Origin: Alphaproteobacteria bacterium
Lineage (GTDB): Bacteria; Pseudomonadota; Alphaproteobacteria; Micavibrionales; Micavibrionaceae
Reading direction: 5' to 3'
Assembly (NCBI GenBank): GCA_023301785.1
Contig: JALZUF010000102.1
Span: forward strand, 1-6,644
DNA: 6,644 nucleotides
Made by a program: the position numbers and the translations under genes. Numbering within the stretch: the stretch's first letter is position 1; each line of letters starts with the position of its first letter. The notes beneath the pieces were generated by a model. The model ran no database searches and was not told the origin of the DNA. It saw nothing but the letters and a program-made list of their open reading frames with translations. Below, in pieces: positions 1 to 5,972 of this stretch.

Positions 1-35
1 ACGGCGATAAAAAGTGGGATGACTAAAAATTCCAT
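1..35 (-). CDS. N-terminus of a membrane protein, probably SPFH/band-7 (stomatin/QmcA-like), cut by the window edge
   Basis: Seen: reading leftward from the ATG at 35-33 gives MEFLVIPLFIA before the window ends, a short acidic start followed at once by a hydrophobic run, as expected for an N-terminal membrane anchor. An AAAGGA ribosome-binding site (minus strand, 47-42) lies 6 nt before the ATG. The gene follows the NfeD-like gene by 44 nt on the same strand. Known: NfeD-like proteins are very often encoded next to an SPFH/stomatin-type protein (the YbbJ-QmcA pair of E. coli), and these begin with a single N-terminal membrane segment. Inference: this is that partner, acting at the cytoplasmic membrane. 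Only 11 full codons are visible, so the identity rests mainly on position. A second out-of-frame ATG with its own ribosome-binding site lies just upstream. Confidence 0.6.
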   Translation of the reverse strand, partial: MEFLVIPLFIA

Positions 36-52
36 GTGTTTTCCTTTTTCAT
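23..52 (-). CDS. 9-codon upstream mini-ORF overlapping the SPFH-type start
   Basis: Seen: the ATG at 52-50 is preceded at 6 nt by AAAGGA and opens a frame encoding MKKENTWNF before a TAG at 25-23. It is out of frame with the downstream ATG at 35-33 and ends 8 nt beyond the last base of that ATG, so it overlaps the downstream start. It arises from a tandem duplication of the ribosome-binding site plus start codon. Inference: it could lower or couple translation of the downstream gene, or it may be a neutral by-product of the duplication. Nothing shows that the peptide itself has a function. Confidence 0.35.
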   Translation of the reverse strand: MKKENTWNF

Positions 53-65
53 GTGTTTTCCTTTT
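33..65 (-). repeat. 17-bp tandem duplication carrying ribosome-binding site and start codon
   Basis: On the plus strand the 16-mer CATGTGTTTTCCTTTT occurs at 33-48 and again, identically, at 50-65, separated by a single T at 49, so the period is 17 bp. On the coding (minus) strand each copy is AAAAGGAAAACACATG, a complete Shine-Dalgarno plus ATG. Because 17 is not a multiple of 3, the two ATGs are in different frames; only the downstream one (35-33) opens the membrane-protein frame. Confidence 0.9.
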
Positions 66-79
66 GTGTTTGTTAAATG

Positions 80-571
80 TTATTCGTTTGATTCAATGTG
101 AGAGATTTTGATTTTAAGACCATCAACTTTTGAGACAGTCACAAGGCTGTTTCGTTTAAGGTCTAGCTTTTCATCAGAGTATGCGAGCCAGTCTTCGCCT
201 TTGATATTCACACGCCCCCCTTTACCGCGCCAATGGGCGACATAGACCTTCTCGCCAATCATGGCCTCCATACCTGTGGTGTTACGACGTTTATAGAGCC
301 TGAACATTTGATAACCGCCAAAGCCTGCTAGGATGGCGCCAATACTGGCCATGTTGGTCAGCATACGTGGTGAGATAGGAAGCTCCTCAATGTAGCCCGT
401 CTGATGAAGTTGTACGAGGCCAATAAGTAACGTTGCTGCACCCGCAAAGCCAAACAGGCCATAACTGGGCACGACAAACTCTAGAACCAAAATAGACAGC
501 CCAACGAGAATAAGGATTAATCCGCCTGCGTTCACCCATGCTTCACTTGCAAGCGCTAAGTCTTGTTCCAT
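80..571 (-). CDS. NfeD-like membrane protein (short form) with C-terminal OB-fold domain
   Basis: The 163-residue protein has three predicted membrane segments at about residues 14-35, 38-55 and 71-91, then basic residues (RLYKRRN). From about residue 104 a soluble domain begins with GEKVYVAHWRGKGGRVNIKG and runs through DLKRNSLVTVSKVDGLKIKI. This is the layout of the short NfeD family: a membrane part plus a small beta-barrel (OB-fold), without the long form's ClpP-like serine protease domain. Known: such proteins pair with SPFH/stomatin proteins and are linked to membrane microdomain organisation or protein quality control; the exact role is unclear. The ATG is well supported: AAAGGAG (minus strand, 585-579) lies 7 nt upstream, inside the last codons of leuB, and only 1 nt separates the leuB stop from this ATG. 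It is therefore probably co-transcribed and coupled with leuB. I see no truncation. Confidence 0.85.
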   Translation of the reverse strand: MEQDLALASEAWVNAGGLILILVGLSILVLEFVVPSYGLFGFAGAATLLIGLVQLHQTGYIEELPISPRMLTNMASIGAILAGFGGYQMFRLYKRRNTTGMEAMIGEKVYVAHWRGKGGRVNIKGEDWLAYSDEKLDLKRNSLVTVSKVDGLKIKISHIESNE

Positions 572-572
572 T

Positions 573-1667
573 TTATTGCTCCTTTAGTTCGTTTAATACG
601 GCGTCACCCATATCGCTTGTTGAAATTTGTTTGCAACCGTCGGACATGATGTCGCCTGTGCGGAAGCCTTTATCTAATGTGTTCTTCACGGCCTGTTCTA
701 GCTTGTCGGCGTGATCATTCATATTGAGGGAGTAACGCAATGCCATCGCAAAGCTGAGGATTGTCGCCAGAGGGTTCGCAATATTTTGTCCTGCAATGTC
801 AGGGGCGGAGCCATGTGATGGCTCATATAAGCCTGGTGTGCCCTCAGTGCCTAATGAGGCAGAAGGGAGCATCCCAAGTGATCCCGTTAGCATCGCGGCC
901 TCATCAGATAGAATGTCGCCAAATAAATTATCCGTTACGATAACATCAAATTGTGATGGGTTACGGAGAAGCTGCATCGCGCAATTATCGGCAAGCATGT
1001 GCTCCAATGTCACATCGCTATAATCATTGGCGTGTAATTTGGTGATATCTTCTTTCCAAAGTTTACCACTTTCCATGACGTTTGATTTCTCACAGGAGGT
1101 TACTTTGTTGTTTCGTTTACGCGCCAGTTCAAACGCAACGCGTCCAACACGATCAATTTCGTAAGTTTCATACACTTGGGTATTTATGCCGCGACGTTGG
1201 CCATTGCCTAAATCCTCAATGCCGCGCGGTTGTCCGAAATAAACGCCGCCCGTTAGTTCACGGACGATTAAGATATCTAAGCCTTTGACGATTTCAGGTT
1301 TTAACGATGAGGCATCAATCAGCGCATCAAAAACAAGGGCAGGGCGCAAGTTCGCGAACAGCTCCATCCGCTTGCGTAAGTTTAGCAATCCTTGCTCTGG
1401 ACGTTTATCGTAATCGACACCGTCCCATTTTGGGCCGCCAACACTGCCCATGATGATTGCATCCGAGGCTTTGCATTTGTCGAATGTTTCATCCGCCAAC
1501 GGTACGCCATATCGATCATACGCCGCGCCGCCAATATCATCTTCATGCAATGTGAAGGTCACATCTTGGTTTTCTTGCATCCACGTGATGATCTTTTTGA
1601 CCTCGCTCAGAATTTCGGGGCCAATACCATCACCAGGCAAAAGAGTAAGGGTGTAGTTCTGTGTCAT
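573..1667 (-). CDS. leuB: 3-isopropylmalate dehydrogenase
   Basis: This is the third step of leucine biosynthesis: NAD-dependent oxidation and decarboxylation of (2R,3S)-3-isopropylmalate to 2-oxoisocaproate, in the cytoplasm, normally as a homodimer. The 364 residues match the family length. Visible motifs: LLPGDGIGPEI (9-19); MGSVGGPKWD (73-82); LRKRMELFANLRPA (97-110), with substrate-binding arginines; RELTGGVYFGQPRG (136-149), with the active-site tyrosine Y143; EKSNVME (193-199), with the catalytic lysine K194; DNLFGDILSDEAAMLTGSLG (246-265), with metal-binding aspartates; and EPSHGSAPDIAG (282-293), the NAD-binding loop. The RELTGG-VYFG sequence favours LeuB over tartrate or isocitrate dehydrogenase relatives. 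The start ATG overlaps the leuD stop by 4 nt (ATGA), without a strong ribosome-binding site of its own, pointing to translational coupling with leuD. The gene appears intact. Confidence 0.97.
   Translation of the reverse strand: MTQNYTLTLLPGDGIGPEILSEVKKIITWMQENQDVTFTLHEDDIGGAAYDRYGVPLADETFDKCKASDAIIMGSVGGPKWDGVDYDKRPEQGLLNLRKRMELFANLRPALVFDALIDASSLKPEIVKGLDILIVRELTGGVYFGQPRGIEDLGNGQRRGINTQVYETYEIDRVGRVAFELARKRNNKVTSCEKSNVMESGKLWKEDITKLHANDYSDVTLEHMLADNCAMQLLRNPSQFDVIVTDNLFGDILSDEAAMLTGSLGMLPSASLGTEGTPGLYEPSHGSAPDIAGQNIANPLATILSFAMALRYSLNMNDHADKLEQAVKNTLDKGFRTGDIMSDGCKQISTSDMGDAVLNELKEQ
579..585 (-). promoter_or_regulatory. Strong ribosome-binding site of the NfeD-like gene, inside the end of leuB
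   Basis: AAAGGAG on the minus strand, 7 nt before the ATG at 571. It encodes part of the leuB C-terminal codons (L-K-E-Q-stop), so ribosomes finishing leuB pass directly over it. It fixes the NfeD-like start and shows that the two genes form one transcript. Confidence 0.8.
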
Positions 1668-2278
1668 GATTTATAAAGCCAGCTTCGTTTTGTTTTATCG
1701 TTTGTCTCATAATCGGTGATATGGGCTTTCTTTTCCAACGTCAGGCCAATATCGTCCAAGCCATTTAACAGGCAGTGTTTTTTGTGTGCATCAATATCAA
1801 AGTCAAAATTGATTTGATTGCCGCGTGTGATGGTTTGATTTTCAAGATCAATATTAAGCGGTGCCTCTGGATTTTCTTCGGCTTCATTCATTAGGGCATC
1901 AATTTGATCCAGTGGAAGCTCAATCAGCAACATACCGTTTTTGAAACTGTTATTGTAGAAGATGTCGGCGAAGCTTGGGGCTATGATACATTTGATGCCT
2001 AAATCCAATATTGCCCATGGGGCGTGTTCGCGCGAAGATCCTGAGCCAAAATTCTCGCCTGTAATTAAAATCTCGGCCTTATCATAAGGTGGTTTGTTGA
2101 GGATGAAGTCTTCCTTAGGCGTGCCGTCCTCATGGTATCTGATTTCCTCAAATGCGTATTGACCAAGGCCGTGGCGTGTGATGACTTTGAGGTATTGTTT
2201 AGGCAGGATAACGTCCGTATCCACATTAATCATGCGTAGCGGGGCGGCTATACCGCTTAATGTCGTAAATTTATCCAT
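1664..2278 (-). CDS. leuD: 3-isopropylmalate dehydratase (isomerase) small subunit
   Basis: LeuD pairs with LeuC to form isopropylmalate isomerase, which converts 2-isopropylmalate to 3-isopropylmalate through isopropylmaleate. The 204 residues match the usual length for the bacterial proteobacterial form. Diagnostic motifs are NVDTDVILPKQYL (18-30), the swivel-domain core GENFGSGSSREHAPWAI (74-90) that contributes substrate-binding residues, and PSFADIFYNNSFKNG (101-115). The ATG at 2278-2276 lies 10 nt after the stop of the HD-GYP gene, and an AAGG lies very close to the ATG (2 nt), so initiation may depend on ribosomes arriving from upstream. It ends in an ATGA overlap with leuB. Its partner leuC is on the same strand but about 2.2 kb away, beyond the HD-GYP gene and an opposite-strand gene, whereas the two subunit genes are usually close together. 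Confidence 0.96.
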   Translation of the reverse strand: MDKFTTLSGIAAPLRMINVDTDVILPKQYLKVITRHGLGQYAFEEIRYHEDGTPKEDFILNKPPYDKAEILITGENFGSGSSREHAPWAILDLGIKCIIAPSFADIFYNNSFKNGMLLIELPLDQIDALMNEAEENPEAPLNIDLENQTITRGNQINFDFDIDAHKKHCLLNGLDDIGLTLEKKAHITDYETNDKTKRSWLYKS

Positions 2279-2288
2279 GCCTTAAGTA

Positions 2289-2984
2289 TTAATCACGCGA
2301 CAGCGTAAAATCAATGAATTGATCTAAGATCTCCTCATCAAAAGCACCTTGGTACTTTTCACTTTTCTTGAGGCGTTTAAGCTCTTCTTCTGGGGTGCGT
2401 TGATGATCTTGGTGCGGGCGGTAAATCATATCACCATCATAGGCATCAATAATACAGATGGCTTTGGTGATGCGGCCCATTTGATTGCCCTTTAAACCTT
2501 CATATCCTGTGCCGTCAACACGTTCGTGATGAAGTTGTTGTAGGGAATGAATAATATGAACGTGTGGGTGCTCTTGAAGTTCATTAGGGGATTTTAGGAG
2601 AAATAAATCTACCAATTCGACGCCAAGGCGCGTATGTCCTCGTTTTTCTTCGCGCTCCTGCGGTGTTGGGCGGTGCGGTGTTTGCCAAACATTTGGGTCG
2701 TAATTACGGTGTGTTTTACCTAAATCATGTAGTAAATTAGCGTAGTAGAAGTTTTGGGCGGCCTTATCACTAAACCCAAGTGTCTTAAGAAAGTCAGCGC
2801 CTATCTGCGATGTGCGCTCAAGATGTTGGGCGACGATCATGCCGTATTTGTTGATATCTGCGCCATAATTCCTGATATCTTGCCAAAGGCGCTGCCTTAT
2901 TGGCTTAAAATGCGTATCCAGAATTTCATCGTTACGCACATCGTAAGTCTCAATCAGGGCATCAATATCAGAAATTATAACCAT
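2289..2984 (-). CDS. Stand-alone HD-GYP-like phosphohydrolase with GYE in place of GYP
   Basis: The 231-residue protein has no receiver, PAS or membrane segment. Visible motifs in order: QHLERTSQIG (H54), LLHDLGK (H86, D87, K90), GHTRLGVELV (H117), LHHERVDGTGYEGLKG (H152, H153, D157), and RITKAICIIDAYDGD (D180, D183) followed by Y188-R189. Known: in HD-GYP cyclic-di-GMP phosphodiesterases these histidines and aspartates bind the metals, and the signature reads HHE..DG.GYP.GL.G, followed by D.(F/Y)DAL. Here the proline of GYP is glutamate and DAL is DGD, while the metal ligands are kept. Inference: a metal-dependent phosphohydrolase, possibly acting on a cyclic dinucleotide or another phospho-substrate; a general HD-domain enzyme is the alternative. 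It sits first in a run with leuD, leuB and the NfeD-like gene, 10 nt before leuD. No Shine-Dalgarno is obvious. An upstream in-frame TAA with no other start codon before the ATG at 2984-2982 supports this start. Confidence 0.8.
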   Translation of the reverse strand: MVIISDIDALIETYDVRNDEILDTHFKPIRQRLWQDIRNYGADINKYGMIVAQHLERTSQIGADFLKTLGFSDKAAQNFYYANLLHDLGKTHRNYDPNVWQTPHRPTPQEREEKRGHTRLGVELVDLFLLKSPNELQEHPHVHIIHSLQQLHHERVDGTGYEGLKGNQMGRITKAICIIDAYDGDMIYRPHQDHQRTPEEELKRLKKSEKYQGAFDEEILDQFIDFTLSRD

Positions 2985-3120
2985 AGCCGTTCTTATATAA
3001 TGTTCCCGATGGCTTGGAAAGCGTTAAAATCTGGTATATTTACCAATAAAGTATTTGCATAATGGTGCAAAAGCGCGTACAAGAAGATGAAATTTTCAAA
3101 ATACAAAAGAGAGTATTAAT
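2985..3120. promoter_or_regulatory. Divergent intergenic region between the HD-GYP gene (minus) and the lipoprotein gene (plus)
   Basis: This 136-bp gap must hold start signals for both directions. Seen: a short inverted repeat, TGGTA-TATT-TACCA, at 3032-3045. On the plus strand, TTGCAT (3055-3060) and TACAAG (3078-3083), 17 bp apart, make a weak promoter-like pair. On the minus strand, TATATA lies 9 nt before the HD-GYP ATG without a convincing -35 box. A purine-rich AAGAGAG at 3107-3113 can serve as ribosome-binding site for the lipoprotein gene. None of the promoter assignments is strong. Confidence 0.4.
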
Positions 3121-3124
3121 ATGA
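3062..3124 (+). CDS. Possible 20-codon leader ORF overlapping the lipoprotein start
   Basis: Seen: an ATG at 3062 opens a highly charged frame (MVQKRVQEDEIFKIQKRVLI) that ends with TGA at 3122-3124, giving an ATGA overlap with the lipoprotein ATG at 3121. Such overlaps are typical of translationally coupled genes. Against it: there is no clear ribosome-binding site before 3062, the frame is short, and the lipoprotein has its own AAGAGAG site within it. It may be chance. Confidence 0.2.
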   Translation: MVQKRVQEDEIFKIQKRVLI

Positions 3125-4521
3125 GTATGAGTCCTTCACAAAGAAAAATAGCCCGCGGTACTGGTGTATCTGCATTTGCACTTGTCGTTAGTGGTGTTGT
3201 CGGTGGATGTAGTGTTAATGGTGATGTTGTTCCGACTGTTCTTAAGCCTGCAGTGGATCCAGTACTTGGCCTTGTAACGGCACCTGTACAAGTGCCATTA
3301 TCACTTGCTGAAAGCGCGAGAGCCACAGTTGCCAATGCACAGGCATTTCGTTATGACGCGATTCAAATGATTCCTAAAGTTCAGGAAAGACTAAGTAAGA
3401 TCAAGCCTGATCTTGATTTGTCTGCTGTTGAGGCTGCTTTTAGAAAACCAGCAAGCTTAAATTATGCTAGCTTGGAAGTAATCGCCGCGCAATTTAAGGA
3501 TATTGAATTTGATGCCGTTCAAATTATTGCTAAACAGTTGGGTTTAGACGCTTTGGGTCGCAAGAAAGACCAAGTTGAAAAGCTAATGGTGCAAACTGGA
3601 GATACGTTTGAAGATGCTTATAACCTCGTAAAACGTGAAGGTCGTTATGCTTCTTTACAAAATGCATTAGGAACATATTTCCGTGGATGTCCAAAAGAAG
3701 ATTTCAAAATTGATGGCGATAAGTGGTCAGAAAAGAACCAAGAATATTTACAACGTTTTGCAGAAGAAAATCAAAATGCAGATATTCCCGCAGATTGGTA
3801 TGAAAAACCTGCTGTTATTGCAGAAATCGTTCGCGAATATGCAAGCTTACCAAGCAACACTAAAACTTGGGAGCAAGCTTGTGCGACTGGTGACAATGGT
3901 GAGCAAGTTGTTAAAATTGATGAAACAGAATTTGTTGTGCCGTTAGATAGACCAGCAGAAGTTGCGCCTAAATTAGAAGTGCCTACTAACAAGCCCACTG
4001 CACCTGTTACACCGACGCCCGAAAAACCAATCGTTATTGTTCCTAATGCGCCTGTTGAAGCTGATCAGCCTGAAACAGACGAAGTTTTCACACCTGAAGA
4101 TTTTCAACGTGAAGCGCCAACAGATGAGCAGTTATTAACCCCAACACCAGCTCCAGTAGAAGACTTTAAACCTGCTGTTACGCCTACACCAGCACCAGTT
4201 CCTGCTCCTGCAACTGAACCATTTTTAGGGCCTAAGCCTGCTGAACGTCCAAAAACTTTTGCTGATGTGCCGTTACCAGGTGCGCCGACGACGACGGCTA
4301 AAGCTGCTGCGACTTCTACTGTTCCTTTTGGAGCGTCTGCGTCGCCTGCTAATCAGAATGTTTTACCTGATGCGGATGTTGTTCCTTCTGAAGAAATGAT
4401 ACTTATTCCGGGTTTAAGCTTTCCTGAGGGCTTTGAGATTCCTCCAGAATTCTATGTACCTGCGCGTTTGTTTGAAACAGGCAACACGTTACCATTACCA
4501 GCGCCAGCGCCTAAGCGTTAA
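3121..4521 (+). CDS. Putative proline-rich exported lipoprotein of unknown function
   Basis: I do not recognise a family for this 466-residue protein. Seen: a basic start (QRKIARG), a hydrophobic stretch (about 15-28) and a lipobox-like VGGC with Cys30, so it is probably secreted and lipid-anchored. Residues about 60-260 are mixed helical and charged, with C190 and C254, which could form a disulphide in the periplasm. From about 280 to 400 it is rich in Pro, Thr and Ala with short repeats (TPTPAP at 340-345 and 354-359), resembling an extended periplasmic spacer. The tail includes ILIPGLSFPEGFEIPPEFYVP (a hydrophobic and Pro-rich block, 427-447) and ends PLPAPAPKR. An in-frame ATG at 3127 is an alternative start; 3121 is placed better (7 nt) after AAGAGAG (3107-3113). 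It is convergent with leuC and overlaps it by 11 bp. Its sequence looks more AT-rich than the leu genes (by eye, not computed). It interrupts the leu cluster. Confidence 0.75.
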   Translation: MSMSPSQRKIARGTGVSAFALVVSGVVGGCSVNGDVVPTVLKPAVDPVLGLVTAPVQVPLSLAESARATVANAQAFRYDAIQMIPKVQERLSKIKPDLDLSAVEAAFRKPASLNYASLEVIAAQFKDIEFDAVQIIAKQLGLDALGRKKDQVEKLMVQTGDTFEDAYNLVKREGRYASLQNALGTYFRGCPKEDFKIDGDKWSEKNQEYLQRFAEENQNADIPADWYEKPAVIAEIVREYASLPSNTKTWEQACATGDNGEQVVKIDETEFVVPLDRPAEVAPKLEVPTNKPTAPVTPTPEKPIVIVPNAPVEADQPETDEVFTPEDFQREAPTDEQLLTPTPAPVEDFKPAVTPTPAPVPAPATEPFLGPKPAERPKTFADVPLPGAPTTTAKAAATSTVPFGASASPANQNVLPDADVVPSEEMILIPGLSFPEGFEIPPEFYVPARLFETGNTLPLPAPAPKR

Positions 4522-5938
4522 ACTCCCTAATATCGGTGAGGTGGCCAGTGATGGCCGCCGCCGCCGCCATAGCGGGTGACATTAAATGCGTGCGTCCACC
4601 GCGTCCTTGACGCCCTTCGAAATTACGGTTTGAGGTTGAGGCACATCGTTCGCCAGCCAATAACTTATCTGCGTTCATCGCCAAGCACATTGAGCAACCC
4701 GGTTCGCGCCATTCAAAACCAGCCGCGATTAAAATATCCGCGATTCCTTCGTCTTCTGCCATTTGTTTGACCAAGCCAGAGCCGGGAACGACCATGGCGA
4801 GTTTTATGTTCTCAGCAATTTTTTTGCCTTTAACAACAGCGGCAACACTGCGTAAGTCCTCTATACGACCATTGGTGCAAGAGCCGATAAAGATTTTATC
4901 GAGCTTAATATCAGTGAGTTTTGTGCCTGCCTTTAAGTCCATATAATCGAGCATACGCGCAACAGATTGCTGTTTCTTTGGATCATCAAAATCGGAAGGA
5001 GCAGGGACGTTGCCTGTGATGGGTAGGATATCTTCGGGTGTTGTGCCCCATGAGACGGTGGGAGCGATGTCTTTGGCGTCTAAGATTACCTCAGTATCAT
5101 AAGTTGCACCGTCATCGGTTTGTAAGGTTTTCCAGTAGGCGATGGCTTTGTCCCATTCTGTGCCTTTCGGTGCCATAGGGCGGCCTTTTATATATTGGAT
5201 GGTTGTGTCATCAGGGGCGATCATGCCTGCGCGTGCGCCAGCCTCGATCGACATATTGCACATTGTCATGCGCCCTTCCATGGAGAGGGCGCGTATTGTG
5301 TCGCCAGCATATTCAATGACGTGACCTGTGCCGCCAGCTGTGCCGATTTGACCGATGATGGATAGAATGATGTCTTTTGCCGTGACGCCTTCGGATAGAT
5401 CGCCATTGACGGTGACGCGCATGGATTTTGATTGTTTTTGAATGAGGGTTTGTGTCGCAAGGACGTGTTCAACCTCCGATGTACCAATACCAAACGCCAG
5501 CGCACCGAATGCGCCGTGTGTTGAGGTGTGAGAGTCCCCGCAAACGATTGTCATGCCTGGTTGAGAGAAGCCTTGTTCTGGACCGATGATATGGACGATA
5601 CCTTGGCGTTTATCGTTCATATCGAAGAGATCAATGCCAAATTCTTCGCAGTTTTTATAAAGTGTTTCGACTTGAAGGCGGCTTTCGGGTTCAGTAATAC
5701 CGTTCGCGCGGTCGGTTGTGGGTACGTTATGATCGCAAACCGCGAGCGTTGCTTTAGGGCTATGGACTGGACGATTGGCTAAGCGTAGGCCTTCGAAAGC
5801 TTGGGGTGAAGTGACCTCGTGTACCAAATGACGGTCGATGTATATGAGTGATGTGCCGTTGTCATCTGTATGGATGACATGATCGTCCCAGACTTTTTGA
5901 TAGAGCGTGCGTGGATTTTGTGAGGTGTCATTCGGCAT
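4511..5938 (-). CDS. leuC: 3-isopropylmalate dehydratase (isomerase) large subunit
   Basis: This is the aconitase-family large subunit that forms isopropylmalate isomerase with LeuD and carries the [4Fe-4S] cluster. The 475 residues match the usual length. Visible motifs: TLYQKVWDDHV near the N-terminus (11-21); CDHNVPT (68-74); CGDSHTSTHGAFG (133-145); FIGSCTNGRIEDLR (350-363), with cluster ligand C354; EPGCSMCLAMN (412-422), with C415 and C418, the other two ligands; and ASTSNRNFEGRQGRGG (433-448). All three cluster cysteines are present, so the enzyme should be active. The ATG at 5938-5936 is the only possible start: in frame, a TGA lies 33 nt upstream with no start codon between. No Shine-Dalgarno precedes it, and a promoter-like pair lies immediately upstream, suggesting a leaderless mRNA. 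The 3' end overlaps the convergent lipoprotein gene. Confidence 0.97.
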   Translation of the reverse strand: MPNDTSQNPRTLYQKVWDDHVIHTDDNGTSLIYIDRHLVHEVTSPQAFEGLRLANRPVHSPKATLAVCDHNVPTTDRANGITEPESRLQVETLYKNCEEFGIDLFDMNDKRQGIVHIIGPEQGFSQPGMTIVCGDSHTSTHGAFGALAFGIGTSEVEHVLATQTLIQKQSKSMRVTVNGDLSEGVTAKDIILSIIGQIGTAGGTGHVIEYAGDTIRALSMEGRMTMCNMSIEAGARAGMIAPDDTTIQYIKGRPMAPKGTEWDKAIAYWKTLQTDDGATYDTEVILDAKDIAPTVSWGTTPEDILPITGNVPAPSDFDDPKKQQSVARMLDYMDLKAGTKLTDIKLDKIFIGSCTNGRIEDLRSVAAVVKGKKIAENIKLAMVVPGSGLVKQMAEDEGIADILIAAGFEWREPGCSMCLAMNADKLLAGERCASTSNRNFEGRQGRGGRTHLMSPAMAAAAAITGHLTDIREFNA

Positions 5939-5944
5939 TAGATG

Positions 5945-5972
5945 TATATAGCATGATGGTGAATATTTTCAA
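5945..5972 (-). promoter_or_regulatory. Candidate leuC promoter placing the start site at or near the ATG
   Basis: On the minus strand, TTGAAA (5972-5967) and TATATA (5950-5945) are separated by 16 bp, close to the sigma-70 type consensus. Only 6 nt (CATCTA) lie between TATATA and the leuC ATG, so transcription would begin at about the A of the ATG. The -35 element lies within AATATT-TTC-AATATT (5962-5976), two palindromic hexamers that could be an operator. No leucine-rich leader peptide or attenuator is seen. Confidence 0.45.

Noticed and set aside
2754..3062. Plus-strand 102-codon frame antisense to the HD-GYP gene
   Set aside because: Most of it mirrors the HD-GYP coding strand, and the product has no recognisable domain. 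The minus-strand frame carries clear family motifs.
3096..3335. Minus-strand Thr-rich frame antisense to the start of the lipoprotein gene
   Set aside because: Low-complexity shadow of the Val/Gly/Ala-rich signal peptide region on the other strand.
4533..4566. GGCC-AGTGAT-GGCC hairpin just inside the leuC 3' end as a possible terminator of the lipoprotein gene
   Set aside because: The stem is only about 4 bp and no T-run follows on the plus strand, so it does not fit an intrinsic terminator.
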